DNA of 64,000 nt from Buxus sempervirens. Taxonomy: Eukaryota; Streptophyta; Magnoliopsida; Buxales; Buxaceae. The notes beneath the pieces were generated by a model. That model saw only the letters and a program-made list of their open reading frames with translations, had not been told where the DNA came from and did not search any database. How positions within the stretch are numbered: position 1 is the first letter of the stretch; each line of letters starts with the position of its first letter. Of the stretch, positions 11,800-23,757 are shown one piece after another. Where the stretch lies: NCBI GenBank assembly GCA_947561395.2, contig OX387183.1, forward strand, positions 43,890,890 to 43,954,889. Direction: 5' to 3'. Made by a program: the position numbers and the translations under genes.

Positions 11800-13015
11800 G
11801 GGAAAATTTCAAAAACATGCCACTTTACAGCGATTATTACAAAAACATGCCATAAAGATGCAAAATTTCAAAAACATGCCACTTTTGAGAATTATTACCA
11901 GAAAGGGATCATTGCACGTTTGGGGAAATTTCAATGCCCAAAATGCCCTTGGATATAAGGGCATGTTTGCACGTGCCCCGCTCTCTCCCTCCTCTCCTCT
12001 CCTCGCCTCTCGCCCTCGTCCTGTGCGAGCGAAAAAACCCACCTTCGAAACCCTAAACCCGACGACGAACGCCGGCTAATCTTCTCAAAATCCGGCGAGC
12101 TAGGGTTCTTCCCGCGTTCTCTCCTCGTTCTCTCCTCTCCTCTCCTCTCGTCCTGTGCGGAATTTCAAAAAGTGAGAACCCTGCGAATCCCAACCCTAAA
12201 CCCGAAGCCGACGACGAACGACCGGCCAATCCCTTCTTCGCCGGCGAGCTAGGGTTGTTGCCGGAGCAAGTTTGCTTCGTCTCCAAGCCCGACGAACCCC
12301 CACGAACCCCGACCATTCTCATCTTCTTCTCCAGAAGGGCGAAACCCTCTCCTTCCCCCATTCCTCTCTTCGACGAAACCCTCTCGTTTCGTGCATTGTT
12401 TTCCTCTCCTCTCTGTTTGCACACATTGAGGAATTCGTCGTTGGAGAGCCACCGCGGTTGAAGTTTGTTGCCGTCGACGACCTGCTGTTCGTCGCCGTAG
12501 GGAGTGCTGCCGTTGGCGACCAGGTAGCTGCCGAGTGCCTCCTTTGAATTTTATTTTGCAAAATTGAATTTAAATTTGCGCATTTGCATATTTGCACATA
12601 TTTAAATGGTAATCTTCTTGTAGAAATGTCTTAAATTTCAATGATTCTGTTGTTTGCCTTAGCGAAATGTGCCCTTTCGAATTTGAATATGAGTTATTTG
12701 CATGTTTTTCGAATATTGGCTGTAGTAAATGTTTACACCATCGTTGTCCAACTATAGAAGCGAGCAAGCAGCTCCATTACACTGAAAAAAGTCCATGAAT
12801 GATGTAGTGCTCTGAGTTGCGAATGTGTTCTGAAGCCATTAAATTTTTTGCTTCCACTCTAGCAATGGCCTTGTATAACCATGCTTCTTTAGAAGTTCTT
12901 CCCAAATTCAATGAGTTTGTTGGCTCTACCGATGAGACTTCCAATACTTAACAGATTGTTATTGGAGGTTTTTGATCTCTTCTATTTTAAACTGAAAAGC
13001 AAACAGCACCAAACA
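11800..13015 (+). repeat. Left terminal inverted repeat of the MULE (1216 bp)
   Basis: The reverse complement of 31718-32933, with only a handful of mismatches by eye (for example GGGAAAATTTC against GGGAAATTTTC at the tip, and one G/A at 12558). The first 90 bp contain three copies of TTTCAAAAACATGCCACTT-like sequence spaced by about 25-40 bp, plausible transposase binding sites. Positions 11990-12262 hold a GC-rich tandem duplication of about 140 bp with AAACCCTAAACCCGA and CGGCGAGCTAGGGTT in each copy. ORFs seen in both TIRs are mirror copies of low-complexity sequence and I do not call them genes. Confidence 0.95.
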
Positions 13016-14928
13016 GATGTAGAGAGCTAGCTAGTGAGTAGTGACATAAATTTCAAACATTCACAAGTATGTTTTAGCTTACACAATTTGCATAGTATAA
13101 AAAGCAAATTAAATTTATCATTGTATTCGAACTGTAGGCATAAATCTTTGATTTTTATATTATTTGTCATTGAGTTATCCCAAGAAATGCCTTTTAGTAC
13201 CTTCATCAATTCTCATATGTTTCTTGCAATGTCTTTTATTTCTGAAGGATTGCAATTCTGAATCACATTTTCAGCTAAACATTACAATGTCAAGAGATTG
13301 GTATTTTGTTGCCGAGTTGAATTCCAGGGTTTCAATTAAGTATCCATCAATCCATCCTCTTAAGAATTCCCAATTCCAAATCCTAAGGCACCTACTTTTA
13401 TTACCCAAAAAAAAAAAGTTAAAATAAATTTGGGAAATTCGATTGAGGAACTTATATAATCAAAATATGTGAAAAAATAAATTTAGAATATGGGTTTCTG
13501 CTATTTGGTAGGACTTCTATAAAGCCACCAATACATATAACCTATGCTTCGTGTCATGAAAGGGAAAACACTATCAAAGCAGTGCTATCAAATTTGTCTT
13601 CAACACTAATAAAACGAAATGAATATTAAGAAAGCAGAGATGTAGAATGTTAACTTACTGGGTCAAACTCAAATGTATCCCTGGTGCACAGATTCATCTC
13701 AAGTACTAGCAACTTTTTAAAATCCTCAGAAACAGACAAGAAACAAGAAGGCCTAAAATTCAATTGTCTAAACAATTAGAAATATCAAGAAGAGATTCAA
13801 TTGCCAAATGAAATAATGAAAATAAAATGAAAAAGCATCCAAGATAGAGGCGGGATCATAAAAATTAAAATGCAGCATAATGCACCTATCTCCCATTATC
13901 ATGATGCTACTGATATGATCCAGAGGAGTTCAGTTTTGATCATTGCATATGTCTTGTGTTATTCGTACGGTGTGGTCTCAAGTTTTTTGTTTTTAACACT
14001 TTTCCTAGTATTTTGCCAAAGAAAAAGAAATTTGGAAAAGAGGCTGCTTTGTCCGCTTAGTAGATGTGTTTGTGGCTGCAACTTTGGACGAGCACATGGA
14101 CAAGACGAGTCTTGCCAACTCATTTAACATTTGTAGAAATTGTCACACCGGGATTTCCACTGTGATGTATCTGGTCAGCCAAGCATCCTTGTAAAGAGAT
14201 TCTGTTAATGTAGGAAAATGGTGTTTCAATTATTTTGTATTTTGTCATTGTTTTAGACTGGTGCCTCTGAAGGGTTGGGTTTATTGGTTATAGGGTGCTA
14301 AAGGCAATGTGAGGCCCTCTGAAATTCTTTTCCCTCAAGGTCCAGTAGTTCTTTTATTGAAGCATGAAAATCCTTATTATTGGAAATTTAATCAACGTCA
14401 TTAGTTTTGTTGAAACGCTACTTGCAGTCACCTAATATGCATTAAAAATAAGTTGTAACCCACTTTCTTGCAGTTATTTTATTGTTTGTGGATTAAGTTT
14501 TGTTTACCATTGATTTTTTGAGAGAAACATTCCGCATTTCATCTGCTTAAGCCATTAAAATGTAATAGGTGTTGGTGATCCAGTTTAAATGCAGTATGTT
14601 GCATTTAATTGGTCTCTTTTTCTCTTGTTTCTATTTCTGGTAGTTGTTTTGAAGTGAAAACCTCCTACTAGGGAAATAGAATTATAATTTAACTCTACAA
14701 CCTCTATTTTTTATTTACAATTTTTTTAAGTCTAAAGTCTTCCCCAACATCTGTCTTCAATTAATTTGAGGGGATTTGAGGGAAATTGACTGACATACCT
14801 GATCTGCCTATGTATTCTTGTCTTGTGAGTCATATTTATTTTAGTATGTTGTAATATTTCAAAATATATTTTTTCCATTATATTTGAATATGAAGAATTT
14901 AATATTTCAATTCGCTGGACAGTGCACA
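13016..14928. other. MULE interior without recognised gene
   Basis: AT-rich. I see no conserved domain. It probably holds the promoter and leader of the transposase gene, but no TATA box can be assigned with confidence. Short ORFs here are not convincing. Confidence 0.5.
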
Positions 14929-17119
14929 ATGTCAGATGAGATTCTATTCTGTTTTTGTCACATTGGAGGACAAGTAATCACCAAGGAAGATGGGTCAATG
15001 GGGTATAGTGGGGGAAGTAGTAAGGGTGTCGATCTAAATAGCAACATGAATTATACTGAGGTCGTTGAAGCTGTTTGTCGGTTATTGAATATATCCCCGG
15101 TGAGTGTAAGTATGAAGTACTCGGTGAAGTTTGACAAGAGCGTTCTACTAGCACTCTCTGATCAAGATGCGTTATCGTACCTATTTCGCTACAACGAGGG
15201 TTGGGCCAACATTTATGTCTATAATGATGAAGGATCATCACAAGAAAGAGACACTTGTCGGAGGTAATATTCATTAACCGTACATGGGATTATGTTTCCT
15301 CCATATTACATGTAATGATAGTCATATATTGTGTAATTTCAGGACGAGTGTACCTTTAAGTGGTCACTCTGTACTTCCGTACAATGACGATGAAGTAGAG
15401 GATCGGGAGACTCCGCTTCTTGAAAGTTGCACTGAAGTCAGCAGAGGTCCCCTTGTATCTAGCCTGTGGCAGGATGCAATTACTGAGGTCGACCAGATAT
15501 TTAAGAGCCCTAAGGAGTTTAGAGAAGCAGTGTACAAGCATGCTATTGCCAATAGGTTTGAATATGTGATGAAAAAAAATTCTCCAGCATGCATTAGTGT
15601 CCGTTGTGCAGGCACGGATTGTCCTTGGAAGGTAACGGCAAGACGTGTGAGGGATACGAGTTTTATGAGGGTGATGAAGTTTGTGAAGGAGCATAGCCAC
15701 TCAGCCCAAGAGCAATTGTCTATGAAAACGGTTGTGAGAACGAAGTTCCTTTCTGGTGTGATTGAGAGGACAATTAGGAACACTCCAAGCTACTTGCCAC
15801 GACAAATTGGCAAAGACTTTTATCATGATCATGCAATGCCATTGACATATCAGCAATGTTGGAGGAGCAAGGAAAAGGCGAAACAGAGGATAGATGGTAA
15901 TGTGGAGGAGTCTTATAAGTTCATCCCATGGATGTGTGAACGGCTGCAAGAGAGTAATCCTGGCACAGTGGCAAGTTGGGCAGCAAGTGAAGATGGAAAA
16001 TTTAAGCAATTGTTTATTGCTTATGGATGTTCCTTGAGGGGATTTGCGATCGGTTGCAGACCACTGTTGTTCATTGATGGAAGTCATCTCAGTGGGCCAT
16101 ACCAGGGCACGTTGCTTTCTGCTACAGCCCTCGATGCTGATGACGGCATGTTTCCAGTTGCCTTTGCAATTGTTAGTGCTGAGAATAATGAGGATTGGAT
16201 GTGGTTTCTACAACTTCTTAAGTCATCCATAGCCTTCAGAGAGGATTTAGTCATTGTAAGTGACAGGAATCAAAGCATTATAACTGCAGTAAGTACTACC
16301 TTTGGCGCTAGGAGCCACTCTCATTGTCTTCGACATCTGAAGGAAAACTTTAGTAAATTCGTTGGATCCTTTCATTTGAGGGAGGGAAAGAAATTTGCCT
16401 TACGGTTACTTGATGATATTGCTTACGCAAGGCTCCCTCGGGACTACGATAAGGCATTGGCTGCCATGCATGAATATGCACCTGACTTAGCTGATTGGGT
16501 GAGGAGGAATGGGCCCGAACATTGGGCCAATTCATTGTTCCCTATGAAACGGTGGGATAAGCTGAATTCAAATTTAGCGGAATCATTCAATGCTTGGATG
16601 GTAGAAGAAAGGAAATTGCCTGTAATGCGGTTTATTGATGCACATCGAGTGAAGCTTACAGAGCTATTGATGAGGAAGCGGAGGTGTATTGACACGTGGG
16701 TGTCCAATGTTGGTGGTCGAATTGATGCCAAGATTCAGGAGAATCTCACTAGGGCATTGGGGCTGAGTGTCATTCAATGTGGGCAACATGAATATGAAGT
16801 TAGAGGTGATGAGATATATATCATGGTGCATTTAATCCGTCGTGAGTGTACGTGCAAACAGTGGCAGATGGTGGGCATTCCTTGTGCACACGCATGTGCC
16901 GTCTTGAACTTGGTAAGGCTCAATGTATATGACTTTGTCGACCTATGCTACCACAAGGCAACGCAAGGGTTGATATACGACGAATTGATGCATGCTGTGC
17001 CAACACATGACTTCCCCATGGTTGAGGACATCGACGTGGTTTCCATAGAAGATTCAAGTGAAACCCCATCTATCTCGTTCCCACCAAAGACAGCAAGACG
17101 TCCAGGGCGCCCTAAGTAG
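14929..17119 (+). CDS. MURA-type MULE transposase (2 exons, premature stop)
   Basis: Exons 14929-15263 and 15343-17119, joined in phase across a GT-AG intron, give 703 codons. The start is the ATG of MSDEILFCFCHIGGQV; an upstream in-frame TTG is less likely. The N-terminus (to about residue 115) resembles the PB1-like region of plant MURA proteins. The MuDR DNA-binding region follows near residue 150, with a C/H pattern in CAGTDCPW and HSHS. The MULE DDE transposase core is around 340-450, with Asp in LFIDGSHLSG, Asp in VIVSDRNQSI and CLRHLKENF. A SWIM zinc finger (CTCKQWQMVGIPCAHAC) lies near residue 615. The protein cuts and joins the element ends. The TAG at 17117-17119 is probably a mutation: the same frame runs on to 17218 and encodes a CCHC zinc knuckle (CSRCKGVGHNRASC), a usual C-terminal motif of this family. 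Confidence 0.93.
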
Positions 17120-17218
17120 AAGCGCATTGAATCACAATTCCAAGACAAGCGACAGGTTCATTGTTCCAGATGCAAGGGTGTTGGACACAACCGAGCAAGT
17201 TGCAGAGCTTCAATATAG
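17120..17218 (+). pseudogene. Zinc-knuckle tail of the transposase beyond the stop
   Basis: In frame with the transposase, 32 further codons end at TAG 17216-17218. They contain C-x2-C-x4-H-x4-C in CSRCKGVGHNRASC. Loss of this tail by the single TAG at 17117 is the only obvious lesion in the gene. Confidence 0.8.
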
Positions 17219-17680
17219 AGACTGGCATGGTATAATGTGCAGGTTGTTGTAGTCCATCTTACATCTATTCATGCATCTAAGTTCTTGCTGTAGCCTGTAA
17301 TTATCTTTGACTTACCGACGTCTAATTTGCAGGTTGGCGTGATGTGTTTTGCTGGGTGTCGTGAAATGTGGCAACAATTGATCAACAACCCCACGAAACC
17401 TTATTTTTATTACTGTTTTATGAAGAACTGGTTTGCCACTTAGTCGTGGGTGCCGTAACATTGTGAAACATGTTGGTTGTGAAACATATTTTACTACCAA
17501 CATTGGTGGTTTATTAGTTGCATTGTGAAACATGTTTTTGTGTTTATTATGACTTTGGGTAGTTGTAATGTTGCCTTACTTTAACTGTTTGTGTTTGTAA
17601 TCTTACCTGGTATGTAATTACTACTAACCTTCCTTGGTTTTAGTATATGTGCGTTATATTATTTTAGTTGCAGCTCAATA
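17219..17680. other. Spacer between transposase and HMG-box gene
   Basis: AT-rich, no coding potential. It must contain the 3' end of the transposase transcript and the promoter of the next gene. Confidence 0.5.
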
Positions 17681-19429
17681 ATGGGTAAGAAGAAGAAGGA
17701 TGTCGCGTCGGGTAGTTCTTCTAGTGGCCCATCGCGTCCTGTGAATGCCTTCCTCATATTCAGGTGATGAAGTATAAACAATTAAAGCATTGTTGTTTTA
17801 CTGTCCAAATCCGAACTAAGTGGATTTCTAATGTTATACTTACTTCTTACAGAAATGAGTACCTTGAAACAATTCGGAAGAGTAGGTCTTCCATAAATGT
17901 CACGACGGTGAGTTGGTTAAAGTGCTATATATTAGTTGATAATGTTTACAGTGTCAATTGTAATAAATACAGTTGCATTACTATTTTGTAGATCACGCAG
18001 GAGGCGCAAGGCCTATGGAAAGCGATGGATGCTGGTGCGAAGCAGAAGTATAAAGATTTATACAATCAACGAATGACAGAGTGGTTGGAAGCGGCCCCGA
18101 CTCCAACAGGAAAAATAAGAGGAAAGGTATAACTTCATTTCTTGAACATTATGAATGTTTTGTATGTAGTTGCGTTATACTAACACATGTTTATGTAAGT
18201 GTAGGCGTCTCTGGGAACAAGATGCTCCCCAAAGCGATTTGTGCATTTCGTGACTTTGCTTGACGAGGACCAGCGACGTGTAGTTGTTGAGATAGGATTT
18301 GGTTCTCTTCTCCAGATGCGCTGCACATCCCTATGTGTGAAGCTTTGCGCCTGGTTAGTAGACCACATCGATGTACATAGTCGTAGTTTGAGGATTGGAT
18401 CCTCGGTTGTCCCCATTACCCCCGCCGCTGTAAGTACCATCTTGGGCCTTAGGAGCGAAGGGCCCAAGGTTGTCATAGATGGTCCCATTGAGCAGCTTGC
18501 CCAGCTTCGGGCAAGCTTTACTTTTGATAGGCATGGCATAGCACTAAACGATATAGAGTCCAGATTGGCCACTCTAGGTTCCGGCCATGCCTTTCAACAG
18601 GCATTTGTACTATTTCTTGTGGGATGTTTGTTATGCCCGGGTTCGAACCCACACGTGAAGCTTCATTTTCTGCATGCCGTAGCTAATATTAGTAGGGTTG
18701 GGCAGTACAATTGGGCTGCTTTTGTACTTGATGTTCTGTTTGATGAAATTGTGAAATATCGGGAGAAAAAAAAAACCAACATTGGTGGATGCCTCCTATT
18801 TTTACAGGTAATTTCGTCTCTGATTTGTTTTTGGTTGTATTAGTTCAAGATGACAAGTATATGCTGAATACACCATGACTTCCCAAATTTTATTAATGTT
18901 TCAGCTTTTCTACTATGAAGTTGTACGTGTTGGTGATATTGAATCAAGTCGTCCAACGCCACGTCTGGGATGGTGGGACGACGATCGTGTGAAGTCACGG
19001 GAGAAGGCTGAGAAATCAGCAGGCGGGTATGGCAATGGGGAGGTAAAACATCATTTTCTATGCCCCTTCATATTCTACATGGTCTATTGTGGATGGACTA
19101 TTAATATAGTGTAGTCGATGCAGGTGGTGGCACTGACGGTGCGTGCTGAGGAAGGAGTTGGAGATGTTGATGAAGGACCTATTCCAGGGATTGATCCGGT
19201 AAGACTTGTCACCCCCTACGTTGGTCGTCGGTGTTGTTGACATGTTTTAGAATGTTCTAAATTATGAATACTTTGTTGTTAGGCATCCCAACAAGCGTTG
19301 GATGGCATGCGTGCATCGTTACGCATGATGCAGGACGAGTATAAGATGGCTATCGCTTATGCATCCCAAATGGGTAGGCAAGATGGTATGTTCCGCACTA
19401 GACCTGGTTCCGAGAACCAAGTCTTGTAG
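17681..19429 (+). CDS. HMG-box protein fused to a PMD-like domain (7 exons)
   Basis: Seven exons fit perfectly in phase with GT-AG borders: 17681-17763, 17853-17907, 17992-18126, 18205-18807, 18905-19042, 19124-19198 and 19283-19429, giving 411 residues. After a short basic leader (MGKKKKDVA), residues about 18-85 match an HMG box: SRPVNAFLIFRNEY, then EAQGLWKAMD, then KQKYKDLYNQRMTEW. This fold bends DNA. Residues about 97-290 (RFVHFVTLLDEDQRR, GFGSLLQMRC, PITPAAVSTILGL) resemble the domain that precedes the Ulp1 protease in KI-type MULE proteins and is distantly like plant mobile domains. The C-terminus (SQQALDGMRASLRMMQDEY) is probably a coiled coil. No stop or frameshift interrupts it. 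In this element the protease is a separate gene on the other strand. The HMG call rests on motif reading; the PMD-like call is weaker. Confidence 0.85.
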
Positions 19430-20062
19430 ATACGAGATTGTAGTAGAATTGTATAAATACTTAACATGTGCTTACTGTTCTTGTCATTCAAAATTGGTTT
19501 CGTTTCGTCTTTGTTCTTGATAGTTACTTAAGTTTGGGTTTGTGTCTGTGAATGCAGGTCCATCTGCAAACTGAGGAAGAAGACTGGCTTCGTGAAATCT
19601 CCATCAAGTTATCATTTGGGAGTAAAGGCTGCAGGTAGCATGGTGCTCCCAAGTGAATGTTTCGTATACTATTATATTTTTGTTTTTTTCCCCCCTTCCT
19701 ACGTCATAATACCAATGAGCAAGTTTTTTTTGACATTTGTAATTCTTTCTTTAAGTACTTGAGATGTCTTGCACGTTAAAACTGAGATTCCTTTTCATGA
19801 GATACTGTATATGTATTGTGATGGGCGCTCTTTTAATTTATGGGTTCACACTTCACAGAAGGAAACTAAGAAGGCCACAGCTGTTACATGGATGGAATTA
19901 TCGATGATATTTAATATATTTATCCACCACCTTGAAATTGAATAAAGAGGTCCATGATGCTTCCTTTTATCTTGTTGTCCTTTTCCAAAAAAGGTATTGA
20001 ACACCAATTGGGGAAACCTAAATTCAGTGTGTGTTTGTTCCCTCTGCAAGGACTAATTACAG
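19430..20062. other. Spacer downstream of the HMG-box gene
   Basis: Presumed 3' UTR followed by AT-rich sequence; no domain recognised. Confidence 0.5.
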
Positions 20063-20461
20063 ATAATGTTAGGTTCTTGTTCCCAGCCTTCGGAGGCTTA
20101 TTATTTGGATATGATATTGGTGCTACCTCTGGGGCGTATAAAAGAGGAATGTGAGAAATTGGCATCAGAGAACACCTCTTTAACTGTAAGTTTTGCATAT
20201 GGTTCTGATATATTAGTTTTTTCCCCCAAGCATGATACTGATTCCATATAGGGCTACTGTCTTAATATTCCATATTTTTCTGATGTCTGATCTTTCATAT
20301 TTTGCTACTCTTTTGGTGGATTTATTTGTAACTTGATGCTTTCTATCATACATATGTAGGAGAAGCTTCAGAAGTATCAAGGACAGAACTCAGTAGAAGA
20401 TGAGAGTAATGGTCACCCAGATGCTGATCCCCAAACAACAGCTAACATAGATGCAATCTAA
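20063..20461 (+). pseudogene. Chimeric captured host fragments: sugar transporter plus bZIP
   Basis: 20063-20137 encodes NVRFLFPAFGGLLFGYDIGA, the first transmembrane helix of a sugar/H+ symporter of the xylose/plastid type. From 20138 the sequence changes without an intron to RIKEECEKLASENTSLT (ending 20185). A GT-AG intron follows (20186-20359), then EKLQKYQGQNSVEDESNGH and a stop at 20459-20461. The second part looks like the leucine-zipper end of a G-box-binding bZIP factor, with its original intron kept. The two parts are in different frames, so the junction is a fusion of fragments and not a gene. Retained introns point to capture at the DNA level, as in Pack-MULEs. Confidence 0.75.
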
Positions 20462-22879
20462 TGAGATTTATGAATGCAGGTAGCTTATAGTTCAAATAAC
20501 TCAATGGCCAAGCAGTTTGGTTTTTAGAAACTGACTTCTGGTGTTATTAGTGAAAGCTCTGTTCCCTTTCCCTTCTTAATTTTCCTCTTTCAAGAGAAAG
20601 GTGTCCCACTATGATCGGTATTTCTGGAGATGGATGTGTACTTTTTTTTTCCTTAAAAAGAAAAAAACCCTATGCTAATTATGTTACAGGAAACTCTTAC
20701 TAACACTAGAAGAACTAATGCCAGAATTACAATTATGGCTTTGTATCATTATTTAACTATCGGATATTGTGGAAACTCATGTTTGGTTAAACCGTACTCT
20801 CCATTTCCAGTGCTTTCTTCATGGTTTGTTTCATTTCAGTATGAAATGTCAACTGGCTGCATCTGCAATTGAATATAATCTTGGATATGAAAAAATTCAA
20901 TTACATCTCCCTTCCCTGCCCACGCCAAGCCCAGACTTCAGCCTTTAGATAATCATTATATCCAATGAGATCAGAATGGTGGCTATAATACCCTTGTGAT
21001 CCTGGTTTTCTCATTGAGCAACCATTAAATTGAGTTTGGTAGTTCCCCCTTTGGGAGGCTTTTATGAAGCCCTGCTACAATTTGTTGGTGAAGATGATAA
21101 GGCTTCTGTATACCATGCATTTGAAAATATTTGAAACTGATAACTGTCTGAACTCTTGAGTGGTGCATATCAAAGAAGATACTAAGTATGCATACTTAAC
21201 AGATGGAAAATGGTGCAAGCAAGTGTAGTGTGCCAAACACCAAAATTTTTTTTTTTTTTTAATTTTATTTGAAAATTGAAATAGAAGGCCCAAATTTCTG
21301 AGCTGGCTAAGTAGCAGATGCATTTTCATATTTCCATGCTTACATTAAAAATGGTTTAGTAAGTCTATTAAATCTTCTTTATTTAATGCATGGTTACATG
21401 GGTATAAAAGATGCAGGCTTATCTGTATTAACAGCAGATTAATGCACATTATATTTTTCATGTAGTTCAAATAGTTTAGTCTCTTATAGACCTTAAACCA
21501 AAACCCCAAAAAATGTGCCTTTTAAGGCTCAAATCTTGTATTATTTCTATGGAATTGTAGATTTTTTAAATATCAATAAATTCCATGTTTGAGAGGCATT
21601 AAATATTTTTATGAAATGTGGGACCTTGAACTTGCAGGTTGATCGAGGTATCTAAAGGTGCCACATGGTGGGAACTGCAATTATAAATATTGGATTTCTT
21701 TAGTCATATGGAATCTGGGATGTCTCCCAAATTTAATGAGCCAGTACTTTACAAGTCCACCTAACAGCTACGTTTCGTCAAGCTGCCACAACAAGATATT
21801 TAAAGCAACACCTTTATCACAATAAGTGTTTTGCAATTGGTCATCTGTTGCATTTATGGAGTAATTTTTGTTGGGTTTTGGTTTTTCTTCCCAAGGGTTT
21901 TTGTACTTTTTTGTTGTTTTGTTTTTTACTCTGTTTGCTCAACCCTTGTGGGTACCTTGTACTTTTTCCCCCTTTTAATATTTACGTTTCTGAAACATTC
22001 AATCAAATGTACACATTTGTCGTACGTGGAGTTCTCCAGTCAACAGCTATGGATTTCTGCAATAAGAAAATGTACAGAGTTGTGTGCTTTAAATGTCTGT
22101 ATCTCCCAAGTGTGCTTTAAATGCCTGTATCTAGCTATGAGATTTAAATGCATGTATCTTCCATTATCTAGATACAGGATTCAAATGCCTGTATCTAGCT
22201 GTGTGATTTAATAGGTTACTTCACAGTCTTTGGAACCACGGTCCGGCAAATGAATTGATTAAAGATTTTATCCAGCTGTCTGAGTCATTAGATAAACCCA
22301 GAAATTTTGTTGGAGAAGATAAATCCTTTGTTTGTTGTTTGGAAAATTGTGTTATGTATTGAGATTGTGAGATCCTAAGATAGTAAAAGAAAGGGCGTTT
22401 CTTTGTTTTTCTTTTTGGTGGTACCTGCTGCATTTCTGAATGGGAGCTTCAATTGCGATACAGGTAAAAGCAACGGAGTTGATTAATCAAATGGAAGTCA
22501 CAATGCGTATTTGTGGGCCATACAGTGGTGGACTTATACAGGGGTAACGTTTTCACAATTTGCAGTTAACCAATGAAGAGTGATTGAGGTCTCCATTTTC
22601 ACTATTTCCTTCATTCTTATTTTCTGGGCACTATATGATGTAAGTTCTTTTCCTTTGTATCATTAGCGAATGTGAACATTGTATCAAACATAATGTTCCT
22701 TTTCCATGAAAATGGAAATAAAACTACTTTTACGTTCTCATACATGGTCTTCAGTTACATATTACACAATAGTTACTAGCATTTTGTCAAACCAAATAAA
22801 ACTACATTTAGTAGCATTTTGTAACCAAAACTCAACGACAACCACACCAAACATGCATCTCCATCACCGGTTAACCAAT
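20462..22879. other. MULE interior, no gene recognised
   Basis: AT-rich with poly-T and poly-A runs. A possible captured exon lies at about 22463-22543 (KATELINQMEVTMRICGPYS), which I cannot assign. The rest shows no domain. Confidence 0.4.
22085..22210 (+). repeat. Short tandem repeat, about 35 bp unit
   Basis: Four imperfect copies of TTTAAATGCCTGTATCTAGC-like sequence separated by short variable stretches. No coding role is apparent. Confidence 0.65.
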
Positions 22880-23551
22880 TCATTCGTCCAGTTTAACTTT
22901 GTCAATGTCGTGAAGCAACTCACGGTATATGTCGGACATCCTTCTCGCATGATCACGCTCCTCCTGCAATAGCCGTCGTTCTACTTCCCATGCCCTTGGC
23001 TGTATTTGTTCAGTGTTTTCTGCATCGCATGAATTCGATGATTCACCCTTTTCTACCCCAACTTCATTCAACCAGGAGAAGAAATGGCAGCTTTGTTCGC
23101 CCTGGAAATACAATGACATGAAAATCAATTAGGAAGTCCCCATTGTGAAAAATATCTCGTGTGGGAGGAACGTATTTGAGTGCTAAACAACTCCACACAT
23201 ACTTCAAAAGGACATCGGTAAAATCTTCTCCCTTTGTTTGTTGGAGTTTTTGTGGTTAACACACGGCATGGTCCCCTCCCACATTCACACAGTAATAACT
23301 CATCGCACCAAACAAAATACCCACATCCATTCCCACCATTGCCCTGTAAGAAATAATGCATTTAATTTAGACAGTCTTATAATAGTTGAATGGCCAGATT
23401 GGTAAAAATGCATACTTACAGACGATGGACAAGTGAAAAAAAAGCGCCCTGGATTACGTGAGGTGTGGGAGAGTTTCCTTTTAAGCATCCCTTTCCCGCA
23501 TGGACATGGGACATGAGCGTGGGGATCGGTAGCCTTTGCCGAAACTTCCAT
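22880..23551 (-). CDS. Double GRF zinc-finger protein (3 exons)
   Basis: Exons 23551-23420, 23343-23203 and 23101-22880 join in phase 0 with GT-AG borders, giving 164 residues. Two GRF-type zinc-finger segments are visible: CPCGKGMLKRKLSHTSRNPG with RFFFTCP, and CECGRGPCRVLTTKTPTNKG with RRFYRCP. Each is followed by an aromatic segment after the next splice (GNGGNGCGYFVWCDE, GEQSCHFFSWLNE), the usual end of the GRF motif. A charged helix (WEVERRLLQEERDHARRMSD) closes the protein and may be a coiled coil. GRF fingers bind nucleic acid. An upstream in-frame Met at 23578 is an alternative start. Single- or double-GRF proteins are common in plant transposons; which step of transposition it serves, if any, is unknown. 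The minisatellite lies just upstream of it. Confidence 0.85.
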
Positions 23552-23757
23552 TCTTCCTTCGCACAAAGGGTAGCGCATAAGTGACTCGCTTGACACACTT
23601 GTATTTATAAACGAGCCGGAAGGCAGGCCCACGTGAAACACGTTGGTTGTATTAGTAGATGCGAGCACGCAAAATATGAGGGCACTTGACCTATTTACTA
23701 AGGACTCGACCGTACTTGACATACGACTCAAGGACACCAACATAGGACTTTTAGTAG

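Noticed and set aside
11798..12597. ORFs in the left TIR, repeated exactly in the right TIR
   Set aside because: Mirror copies of GC-rich or low-complexity sequence on both strands, without any domain or start context.
13870..14127. 85-codon ORF with a hydrophobic N-terminal half
   Set aside because: No recognisable domain, no splice context and AT-rich surroundings.
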